From Hymenopus coronatus (Eukaryota > Arthropoda > Insecta > Mantodea > Hymenopodidae): 64,000 bases of DNA. The stretch is from positions 113,856,120 to 113,920,119 of the forward strand of contig CM060900.1 of NCBI GenBank assembly GCA_030762935.1, in the 5' to 3' direction. Positions 56,166 to 64,000 of the stretch are shown here, piece by piece. The translations under genes and the position numbers were made by a program. The notes beneath the pieces are model-generated. The model saw nothing but the letters and a program-made list of their open reading frames with translations. It was not told the DNA's origin and did not search any database. Position 1 is the stretch's first letter; each line of letters begins with the position of its first letter.

Positions 56166-56844
56166 GATTACCACCATGAATTGAATGACAACAATTATAA
56201 AAAACGTTTAAGGAAAAAATTAATTCCTAATTGGCCTCCCAAATCTGTTTTAGTGAATGATAACACGCACCGTACTTTAATGTGCAGTTGGAAAGGCCCC
56301 AAAGCGTCATCTACCAAAAGCGAGATGCAGAACTGGCTTGCAGCAAACAAGGTACCATTTCATGAAAATATACTAAAGTTGGAGCTTTACAACCTAATTA
56401 AAGCCCTTAAATCTTTTCAGAAGAATTAGGTTATTGACAGTTTATTGGCCGTGCATGAACACAGTGTACTCAGATTACCACCCCATTCACCAGATCTCAG
56501 CTCAATAGAGCTTTTCTAGGCTGATATCAATGGGCAGCTGGTCGTAACACAACTTTTAAATTAAATGATGTTTGGAGCTTTACCAATGTGTTGATGACAT
56601 TAGCGCGGAAAAGTGGAGAAATGTCTGTCAGCACGCTATAAAGTTGGAAGAAAAATATATTGAAGAAGAACGCGTGTTTAAAATGTTATAGAAGTTTTGT
56701 AATCCAAGGTGGAGGATAAAGTGATAGTGAAGGAGAAGAAGAGAATAAAGACGACGAAAGGGAAATATATGAGGAAGATGAAACGGGGGAAAAATCTGAA
56801 GAAAAAAACGATGATGGTAATAATTCGGGTACAAACTGGTTATG
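56166..56844 (+). pseudogene. DDE transposase (Tc1/mariner-like), C-terminal catalytic part and acidic tail
   Basis: The frame reads DYHHELNDNNYKKRLRKKLI, then PPKSVLVNDNTHRTLM (second catalytic Asp region), MQNWLAANKVPFHENILKLE, and after a stop and shifts LRLPPHSPDLSSIELF with the usual N-P-I-E turned to S-S-I-E. Then come KWRNVCQHAIKLEEKYIEEE and an acidic tail (SDSEGEEENKDD...) ending at a TGA near 56,842. This is the layout of a widespread insect DDE_3-type transposase. At least two in-frame stops and two frameshifts make it dead. The N-terminal DNA-binding half is absent; a family A copy ends about 145 bases upstream. Confidence 0.75.
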
Positions 56845-57206
56845 AGGTCTGCTTTTCTTAAGATGAGGTAATCGTGGTTCAAGGTTTATGTGCCTATTTG
56901 TGTACGAATGGTACAGCAAGCTGAACGAGTGGCCATAAAACAGTCATCCAGTGGTGCTTTGTTTATACCGTGTCAGTGATCTGGGAGGAATAGTGCCCTG
57001 AGTCATCCAGTGGTGCTGTGTTTATGCCGTTTCAGCGATTATTAGGTCTTCCAGCTTCCAGATACACAGCTGCTGTAGAAAAGGTGACTGACATTAGATA
57101 CAGACTCATGTCAATGCGCTAGGGAAGTAACTCACAGGTTACAAGCCCAAAACTGCTGCCCCTAGAGTATATGCTGTCCATTTTTCAAAACTTCACAGAT
57201 ATATTA
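56845..57206. other. Unannotated, with a short internal duplication
   Basis: CAGTCATCCAGTGGTGCT and a similar GAGTCATCCAGTGGTGCT recur about 60 bases apart (near 56,941 and 57,000), followed by TTTATACCGT/TTTATGCCGT, so there is a small tandem duplication. No coding signal. Confidence 0.5.
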
Positions 57207-57214
57207 CCTTAAAA

Positions 57215-57306
57215 CAGGTGTGGCGAATCCATTTTGAGCTTAGGCCGACACGTTTATGGAATATTTTTGATGGTCCATCTAACTGAATGCATATTAATAA
57301 CAGCAA

Positions 57307-57340
<34 letters not shown>

Positions 57341-57999
57341 ATTTTTATTATTACTATTATTAACCTTTAAATAATATTATATAATTTCACACATATTTTA
57401 AAATACTCATAAAATGATATAGCATTATAATAAAACAACTTTTATTACCCAATTTAATAGCAACATTGTAATTAATTTTATTAGTGACTTTTGAACTTGG
57501 ATTTCATTTATCAATTTATCAATATTAGGTGTAATGCATTTTTGTCCACAGAACAAGGGTATTATCAAGATGTGCATCTGGAATATTTAAAGTAATTTAT
57601 TCCCAACAAAATTCCCGGTAGAGAAATTTTTCTTACTAAGATATATGGTGCACCCGAGCCTTAGAGCCAGATCGTAAATCTCAGGAAACCAGTCTGAAGG
57701 GACATGTTTACAAAATTCAGTCAAATTGGAAGTGGGTGATTCACAATGCTCTTTAAATGTAGCATGAAGTTCTGAGTGGTTTTGGATTTCTGTTATTTCC
57801 ATTTGCAATGGAGTATTTATGCATCTCAGACTGAAATACAAATGGGTGTATGAATAAATCTATTATACCTTTCAAACTCAAACGCAAAAGAATTGTTATA
57901 ATAAATAGGATCACATTACATCTTGGGCTAACGGTGGGCCATTCAAAATGCTTTGCCGGTCCATTATTTGGCCTACGTACCTAGAGTTAAGCGCCTCTA
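57215..57999 (-). mobile_element. hAT-type transposon, internally deleted
   Basis: The left end CAGGTGTGGCGAATCC and right end (inverse: TAGAGGCGCTTAACTC) are the degenerate CAGGGGTG...-type termini of animal hAT elements. Both sides carry a similar 8-bp sequence (CCTTAAAA at 57,207-57,214 and CCTTAAGT at 58,000-58,007), the hAT target-duplication length. Inside, the minus strand keeps a piece of transposase. An (ATT)n run is at 57,307-57,340. Confidence 0.6.
57587..57841 (-). pseudogene. hAT transposase C-terminal fragment
   Basis: The frame gives EITEIQNHSELHATFKEH, LTEFCKHVPSDWFPEIYDLA and LRLGCTIYLSKKNFST. This resembles the C-terminal dimerisation region of hAT transposases and their domesticated ZBED/GTF2IRD2-like relatives (L-x-x-F-W/Y ... 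F-P-x-L-x-x-x-A-x-x-x-x-x-x-F-G-S-T-Y-x-C-E-x-x-F-S), with key positions altered. The catalytic RNase H-like core is not present. Confidence 0.5.
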
Positions 58000-58102
58000 C
58001 CTTAAGTTTAAATCATAGAAACTGTGGTAATGTTTGGTAATTTATTATATTATTTTCGCGACATGTAGTGTGGCTCTCAGTGCGAGTTACTGCGAGCTCA
58101 GT

Positions 58103-59222
58103 TTTTACTTTCTACAGCAAGTATGTACATAATGTACTAGTGACTATAGAAGGTATTGCATTCCACCCAAAAATTCGATGTCGAGATTTTATTGGAAATA
58201 TGTGTTTTGAGGTCCCCTCAGCCCGAAAGAAGCATTTTTAGAAAAAAAGTCCGTGTGTATTTGTGAGTATATGGGTGTATGTGTGTCTGTGGACACCACA
58301 GTTAAGACACCAAAAGACCGTTAAAAACCAAACTTGGTATTTAAGTTTAGTATCTTTCAAGAATGCGACACGAAGATTTAAAAACATCCCTCACCATAAA
58401 CTACCCTTTACATGGAAAAATCTTTGAGAATTTTGTTTTTCTCAAAAATGGCTCTAATGGTTTGATTAAAATGCTGCCTATTAAAGATATTTACATCACC
58501 CATAAAATGTTTATTTTGAATTTTCTGGAAGTAGCCTCTGAAGACCTCTTTATTCTGGATGAGTTTTGCAGAGATTTGAATAACGATTGAACTGTTAGAC
58601 AAAGGCAGAAACTTACAACTCAAAAATGTAGATCTTGTTAAAACATTATTTATGTCATATACGTTTTTCTTGTAGAGTTGACAGTTTTTGAGATATTTCT
58701 TGTTATTAGACTCTATGAGTTTTAACTTGTCAGGTCTAGAAAAGAAAGAGACAGAAACGCCCTCTTGTTATCTCTCTTTTTAGGATCACGGATCCATCTA
58801 TTTGTAAAGGGTATGTAGCCATTTAATAGACAGGTTGGGAGGGGTGTGCACGCTTTCCAAGAACTTACACAGAGCATGTAGTGTATCCCAAAGACAAGGA
58901 CAGAGTCAAACCGGACAAGTTACATCTCATAGAGTATAGTTTCAGTTTTAAACTACCTAACTTTTCCCAAACGGGACCATGTAAAGCGAACCTAAACTCA
59001 ATTGTTTCATATAGCGACCAGCTTTTAAAAACTTGTACTGTCACTTTAGCATAATGTATTCCTTTATTTGCCATCTGCATAAATTACGCAAGTAATATGA
59101 CCAAATCTGCTGATGTTTATCTCGATTAGCAAGATGTAGATAAAAGAATAATCTTTTATAAGAATAGTTTGTGTATAGAACAGCTAGAGAAAATTATGCG
59201 AATGAAACACATCAGAGTTTTT
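58103..59222 (+). mobile_element. Repeat family A copy interrupted by a MITE
   Basis: It starts TTTACTTTCTACAGC, then CACCCAAAAATTCGATGTCG, a TG patch (58,255-58,290), CCAAACTTGGTATTTAAG, GACACGAAGATTTAAAAACA, CTCTGAAGACCTCTTTATTC, the MITE at 58,710-58,935, and then TTTAAACTACCTAACTTTTC. It ends AGCTAGAGAAAATTATGCG. Without the insert it is about 890 bp. Confidence 0.85.
58710..58935. mobile_element. MITE (226 bp) nested in repeat family A
   Basis: The terminal inverted repeats start ACTCTATGAGTTTTAACTTG and, inversely, ACTCTATGAGATGTAACTTG; over 26 bases they match at 23. The interior is non-coding. It interrupts the family A sequence exactly at a point where other copies run on uninterrupted (TTATTGGTTTCAGTTTT), which defines both ends. 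Flanking bases suggest a short TAG-type duplication but this is not certain. Confidence 0.8.
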
Positions 59223-59290
59223 AAAGAAAGGAAGTTATTTTGACACCGTATCACAAGATAAGTAGTTATTTAATGATGACTTCACGGAAC

Positions 59291-59379
59291 AACAACCGAG
59301 TTAAATTGGAGACGCAAAAATCCAAGCTTTCGATCAACCTAATTTTGTGGCCTTCCCTGATTTCTTTAACTCGGTTGTT
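59291..59379. repeat. Perfect 15-bp inverted repeat
   Basis: AACAACCGAGTTAAA at 59,291-59,305 and its exact inverse at 59,365-59,379, 59 bases apart. The content is non-coding and no wider element boundary is seen. Confidence 0.7.
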
Positions 59380-62040
59380 ACCAACACCAGACAGCTTCAA
59401 GTCTTTAAGTATTTATTTGCCTACCAAAGCGTAACACTACTTCAACTCCAAACTTTCTCCATAGTATATTGATTGCTAAAATCCGCAGTATTGCAGTTAA
59501 AAGGCATTCGCTGAAAAATAGGTCTCATTAGTAATTCCTTTATTTCCGAAATAAATTGATGGAGCGGGTGGCGGTATGTTTACACTTGATCATCCCCTGA
59601 ATTATAGAGTTGAAAGCTTTATTGATGCCGGTGGAATATTTGAAAAGCAGTTGTGACCGGGTCGTGTAGGTTTGACTGACAATGGACTAATTGGATCGGA
59701 TTCTGTATGGTCCGTGACAACACAATGGATAGGGTACCCAGGGAGTATGGAGGGTTCGGACAGGAATCAATGGATCGGTTCACTTCGTCCCTAGGGACCT
59801 CGCGAGTGTGATGACCGCCCGTGTTTACAATAATGCATTATAAAAGGCACACTTTTCATTGTTTGAAAAGTCCCGCTCCTGTATTATAATCGGCAAGGCA
59901 AATAACTTGTTATAAATTCCACAAAGAGCAAGAAGTACCTATGTGACGCAGCCCATTTCCAACTCATCCTCACCGTCAGTGCTTTTCATTTCAAAGTACT
60001 GGGGTTCGACATCAACAAACAGGAGGACTGCCCTTTTTGTTCTAGTTTAACATTGCACATAGTATTTGTAAACACACAGTGCAACTCTCTACCCAGGATC
60101 GACCTGTTGGCTTCAGTTTTGGGTTTATACCCAGAACTTACCCCAGGATTGATGAAGTATTAAGACTACCCATAAGTGAACTTTATAAATTCTATATTCA
60201 TGAACGTATGTTTTTGAAATGTATACCGCAAGTAACACTCTAATTCTTAAGCATGTCTACACATTTTACTTGCAATACTGTGGTGGCGTTGGGTTATTAA
60301 TTTTAATTGATTATTTTGATTGTAAAAAAAATAGTCTACACTATGCAAAAATTAAAGGTTTACTAATATAAATATCTATTTTGACACTAAGAAATATTAA
60401 AGAACAAATTTTGAAAACCGATTTTTATTGTTGCTCTGGTGTTTGTGAAAAAAATTATAAACTTATGAGAAACAATATTTTTCAATCACTTTAGTGCGTT
60501 ATTTTATATTCTAATTAATATTTTCCAATCACAATCGCTAAAGAAAAATCATTCCCAACATTTTAATATTTATAGGTTTGGAAGTACATCTATAAAATTT
60601 GAAGACGTTTGAACAAAACTTGCATCGTGTGGAACATTTTGAACCACTAAAGTATAGAAAAACAGAAAGCAAGGAAAACAGCTTTGAACTTCAAAAGGGA
60701 TAACTACTCTTGTGCTCAGGCACATTTATAAACTCGCGTAAAATTATTTCTAATTTCCAGCAATGTACGCCACAAACAGATTATGGTAGATGATGCATTC
60801 CTAATAATGTACCTATAATCCAAAAATGGACTTTTTCAAGTATTCGTTCATTTTTCACCTATGTTTACCCTTAATTTATATTCATGCCCCCATAACGAGA
60901 GCCATCCTGCTGGTGTTTCCAAGAAAGCAACCAAATTAATTAAATAGTCACAAGACCCGTTCACATTTTCAAAATGTTTGTGATATAGGCACAGTAAAAT
61001 ATTCTCATTCCTCCTGACCAATAACGCAGAATCCATATTTCCTTCCGATTTCAAAATAATAGGGCTTGGAGTTTTAACTCATTCTATGCACAATTGCATG
61101 CAGAGGAAGATACATTTTCCTTAAATATGAGTCTGTAAAATGCATCATCCTCATTAAATGGATTTAACTTTATTTACCTGATTCGTATATATAATATTTA
61201 TGCATCATCAAGCGAATTTAGTGGCATTCATCTGATTCGTAAATAACCTAGCGGAGTTGCCAAGTGATTTTAAGATGTCTTCTAAGATGTCGCATTTAAA
61301 GTGTGCAATTGTTCTTCCAGTGCCTCCTAGCAGCTCCAGTGAAGCACTGAGGTCTTTCATTCAGGGTATGCACGGGTGTTGTGAGAATGAGCAACACCAA
61401 TTAACTTTTCTAAGACTACTTAATGGCGGCTAATAACTGATCTGTGTGGAACGAGTTTCCGATTGCTTTGAGATGAATATTCAATTGTTCCTGAATCTAA
61501 GCATGTGGAATTACGACTGAGTTATAACAAAATGCTAGCTTACAGAGTATTAAGAGATTTACGTTGTAGGCACAATTTATTTCAGTATTATAGTCACAAG
61601 TTTAAGTATTGTGACTCGCTAAACTGCTGTCTGCGAATCTCTGTGCAATCATCGCTAAACGGATCAGTTTAGCAAGAATCTTAAAGTGCGAGAATATGTC
61701 CTTGAAGCGCAAGAGGTGCTAGAGAGTAACTAAATTTTCGAAATACCTGCCCTTATATTAACCTAAGTCTCACCGAAATTAGATTACTTCCACATCAGTT
61801 CCTACGTTACACAATGCCAAATTTTACAATTCAGTTTAGCATGTGAAATACTTTTCATTCTCTTTCATTTCTCAATCCCAAGTATTGTTCCACTTTGCTA
61901 ATTCTTATAAATAGTTTACGTGTGCGCCCTTTGATTTATGAAAATACTGACTTCCCTGGAATTGAGCCTTAAGCTCATTGGAGTTCCTGCATATCGAGAT
62001 TCGTAGTGCTTAATTACTTTCCTTACAATGACTTCGAGCT
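59380..62040. other. Long stretch with nothing recognised
   Basis: AT-rich overall; 59,570-59,830 is less AT-rich and might be an unrecognised insertion. No coding run, tRNA-like head or paired terminal repeat found on either strand. Confidence 0.4.
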
Positions 62041-62044
62041 ATGG

Positions 62045-62205
62045 TGGACAAAGCGGCGCAGGAGCGGGGTTTCTCCGGGTTTTCCAATTTCCCCCGCCAT
62101 CACATTCCACCGGTGCTCCAATTTCATTCCATGTATCATCAGTGTCATCACCTGCGGTCCATAGTCGTAAAAGCGGGCGTTAACCGCTATAAAAAAATCT
62201 CTTGT
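62045..62205 (+). mobile_element. SINE family S4, best copy
   Basis: CGGGGTTTCTCCGGGTTTTC, CCCGCCATCACATTCCACCG, GTATCATCAGTGTCATCACC and GTAAAAGCGGGCGTTAACC then CTATAAAAAAAT. It matches the copy at 14,262 along its length. Confidence 0.7.
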
Positions 62206-62379
62206 TCATGCCTTGGGTGATATTGACAACCCTCCAAAAAGTAGGTAATCACAGAAATAGTACAGCTATAGTCTTTCACAAAAGCAGCCTAAAATGTAAT
62301 TTCTGTCAGTATTTAAACTCTCTATGAGGATCTTACTACCGATTAAGTCAGTCAGGTTTTTTGAAGTATTCCTACAGAT

Positions 62380-62600
62380 CGTTGAAGCACTCCCCAGCAT
62401 AAAGAGCAGCTTTTATCCATAAATCCCATCGAGTTAACATAGAAACAGGAAACCTCTTTGCTTCTTTATCACTAGCATGTTTATGTTTCATAAAGGTTTT
62501 TATACTCGTGCTTCCTCTTCCTGGAACTCTTGAGGGTGCCCTAGCCTTAGAAACACGTTTTTTAGGCAGGTGAGGTAATTCAGTACAGCTTAACAGCTGA
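62380..62600 (-). pseudogene. hAT-like transposase remnant
   Basis: An open minus-strand run of about 70 codons, lacking an early Met, reads KKRVSKARAPSRVPGRGSTS, then KHKHASDKEAKRFPVSMLTR and WDLWIKAALYAGECFNDL before a stop. After it EYFKKPD continues in frame. The T-R-W-x-x-W-I-x-A-x-x-Y-A-x-x-F segment resembles the conserved T-R-W block of hAT-type transposases. The rest of the protein is not readable. Confidence 0.4.
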
Positions 62601-63249
62601 ATTCAACTAATGTTTCCAACATGGCATATGGACCTGATCATTTGAAAATAGTTCCTTCAAAGTGAAAACACCACTGCATTTCGCTCATTTTTCACGTTTT
62701 AAATTAGATTTTGTAAAATAAAGCATTTCGGTGCATTTCATGGCTTCAGTAAAAATGTTTACCTGGTAAAAATATGTGCTTTTGGTGACATTAAATCAGA
62801 TGAAAATTGCACTTAATTGTTAACGTTAATAACAAAACTCCAGATCTCTACTCCTATACATTTAAGTATCGAAATTGTCGCCTATGAATAAAGCTTTCAG
62901 TAAAGTTGAAATTTCATAACAAAGCCAGTCTATAAAGTGTCTTGATTGAAGGACCGTTTATATACCTATACACCTCTTAGATCGTTACAAACTAACAGAT
63001 ACCGGAATTGTGGTCGTCTTAAATTAATAACTGTTGTATAAGGAAGTAATCGGGGAGTAGATATATGATTGCTGTAAACAATTGCATTTAGTATGGTCAA
63101 TGGATAAGGTAAAAACGCACCAGTTAGAAAATGTTGTTGTAGGGGCGTTATTAGAGAAGGCAAGCTACGTTGTAAGATCGCTTGGGATCGAACCCGGGCC
63201 GCCTAATCTCTACATATGAGGATGAATTAGTATTTTGCTAACTTTTATG
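62601..63249. other. Unannotated, with one tRNA-like scrap
   Basis: At 63,178-63,215 the minus strand has TAGGCGGCCCGGGTTCGATC, a lone box B-like piece of a tRNA-derived SINE. The rest is AT-rich with nothing recognised. Confidence 0.4.
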
Positions 63250-63371
63250 TTTTTAAATATATGCGTAAGCTTTCACGGCCGGTGTCCATAGTTTTAAAAT
63301 TTAAAATTTTCGGGCTATTTTGCCGTGGTCTGTAGGTTAAAATATGTTTAGTTAAAATATTTCTACCTAAC

Positions 63372-63403
63372 GTTTCGTCCCTGTCTGTGAGGGACATCTT
63401 CAG
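63372..63403 (-). ncRNA. Hammerhead-ribozyme-like motif of the Penelope-like element
   Basis: The minus strand reads CTGAAGA, a stem strand TGTCCCT, loop, AGGGAC and then CGAAAC. CUGANGA and GAAA flanking a short hairpin are the catalytic core of type I hammerhead ribozymes, which are known in the terminal regions of Penelope-like elements. Flanking ATTTC and GAAAT could pair as stem I, with a two-base irregularity. Stem III is not clearly formed, so activity is doubtful. Confidence 0.5.
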
Positions 63404-63516
63404 AGGAAATGTGCTCACGTCGCTAACTCGAAAAGAATAACAACAGTGCGGTTTATAGCCAGTATATATACTCGGACACAGGTGGGCGGGGTCAAGTGGA
63501 CGGGTTCTAGTTGTGT

Positions 63517-63668
63517 TTATTTAGCCTGGAGGTTACGGAGTTGGGAAAATATAGGGAACCAGGTGGAGTTTAATTTAAGACCTTCGTCTTTGTTAAAGTT
63601 GTTTGTGTTTTTATAAATCTCAATGGCCTCTCTGTATAAACGGGGTAATAATTTTTAGTCGTAGCTAA
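63517..63668 (-). pseudogene. Penelope-like GIY-YIG endonuclease C-terminus, left copy
   Basis: The mirror image of the plus-strand copy: from the inversion point the minus strand reads ATTKNYYPRLYREAIEIYKN and ends in LRNLQAK and a TAA at 63,517-63,519. It lacks everything upstream of the inversion point. Confidence 0.75.
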
Positions 63669-63889
63669 AATCAGCCGTGGCACAACATGTTTTATCTTTG
63701 GATGACTACCGTATGCAATATGATAAAGTAGAGGTTATAGCTACGACTAAAAATTATTACCCCCGTTTATACAGAGAGGCCATTGAGATTTATAAAAACA
63801 CAAACAACTTTAACAAAGACGAAGGTCTTAAATTAAACTCCACCTGGTTCCCTATACTTTCCCAACTCCGTAACCTCCAGGCTAAATAA
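63667..63889 (+). pseudogene. Penelope-like GIY-YIG endonuclease C-terminus, right copy
   Basis: The frame opens at the inversion point with KSAVAQHVLSLDDY, then TKNYYPRLYREAIEIYKNTN, DEGLKLNSTWFPIL and a TAA at 63,887-63,889. S-A-V-A-x-H and R-x-x-R-E-A-I-E-I are typical of the end of Penelope-like ORFs, after the reverse transcriptase and the catalytic GIY-YIG residues, which are absent here. A GTG at 63,677 is not a real start; the copy is 5'-truncated at about 63,667. Confidence 0.8.
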
Positions 63890-64000
63890 ACACAACTAGA
63901 ACCCGTCCACTTGACCCCGCCCACCTGTGTCCGAGTATATATACTGGCTATAAACCGCACTGTTGTTATTCTTTTCGAGTTAGCGACGTGAGCACATTTC

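Larger units (their letters stand above)
63250..64000. mobile_element. Penelope-like element, two 3' parts in inverted orientation
   Basis: Arms 63,406-63,666 and 63,739-64,000 are complementary over about 261 bases with one single-base indel and about one mismatch, around a 72-base spacer. Each arm, read outward from the centre, has the C-terminal coding part of a Penelope-like GIY-YIG endonuclease, a stop and a 3' UTR. The left copy continues past the arm with a hammerhead-like motif and a tail (TTTCTACC..., AATAGCCCGAAAATTTTAAA inverse) to about 63,255. The right copy is cut by the window edge. A head-to-head 5' inversion during reverse transcription would make this arrangement. Confidence 0.8.

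Overview
The window is eukaryotic, AT-rich intergenic or intronic DNA from an animal, most likely an arthropod and probably an insect with a large, repeat-rich genome. There are no operons, no ribosome-binding sites and no long intact gene. It carries the debris expected of such a genome: Jockey-type and CR1/L2-type non-LTR retrotransposons, a Penelope-like element, PIF/Harbinger-, hAT- and Tc1/mariner-type DNA transposon remnants, at least six tRNA-derived SINE families, MITEs, a 40/41-bp satellite and a 1.2-kb GATA microsatellite. The species cannot be fixed from the sequence alone.

Layout. 0-6.8 kb: an unidentified frameshifted pseudogene, SINE pieces, then a 2.6-kb satellite array whose repeats are partly organised as dimers. 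6.8-10.1 kb: two tandem copies of a non-coding Harbinger-type element sharing a central terminal repeat, flanked by TAA. 10.1-19.5 kb: decayed coding fragments (one an RNase H domain), SINEs and two tandem duplications of 172 and 180 bp. 19.6-26.4 kb: copies of a dispersed repeat of about 830-870 bp ('repeat family A', at least nine copies in the window), two MITEs and a candidate first exon of a Ly6-type gene. 27.5-31.3 kb, minus strand: a GC-rich, frameshifted Jockey-group LINE whose 3' side carries two 5S-rRNA-like segments. 31.6-37 kb: the best candidates for host exons, namely a cysteine-rich terminal exon with a duplicated 3' part, and two exons of an unidentified gene. 38.7-49.8 kb: a GC-rich SINE, more family A copies, a TATA-type promoter with a short first exon, and a MITE. 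49.8-55.2 kb, minus strand: a CR1/L2-type LINE, nearly complete in extent, whose 3' tail runs straight into (GATA)n. 55.2-64 kb: family A copies, one holding a nested MITE, a DDE transposase pseudogene, a hAT deletion derivative, a hAT-like transposase scrap, and at the right edge an inverted pair of Penelope-like 3' ends with a hammerhead-ribozyme-like motif.

No system of cooperating host genes is visible. The internal logic is that of transposon layers: SINEs inside family A and inside the CR1/L2-type LINE, a MITE inside family A, a SINE scrap inside Harbinger, and a microsatellite growing from a LINE tail. The items most worth checking are the 5S-like repeats at the Jockey 3' side, the Harbinger tandem, family A itself, the Penelope inverted dimer, and the few candidate host exons.

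SINE labels used below: S1 (body with a CTTCCTTCGGAAGGGAAG core), S2 (tail GACAGGAGTTGGATAGG), S3 (tRNA-Ser/Leu-like head), S4 (tail AAAGCGGGCGTTAAACACT), S5 (head followed by GGGTGAATTACCCGGATAAG), S6 (GC-rich, core CCCCCGCTGGGA). All coding interpretations come from reading the sequence by eye; none was tested by database search.
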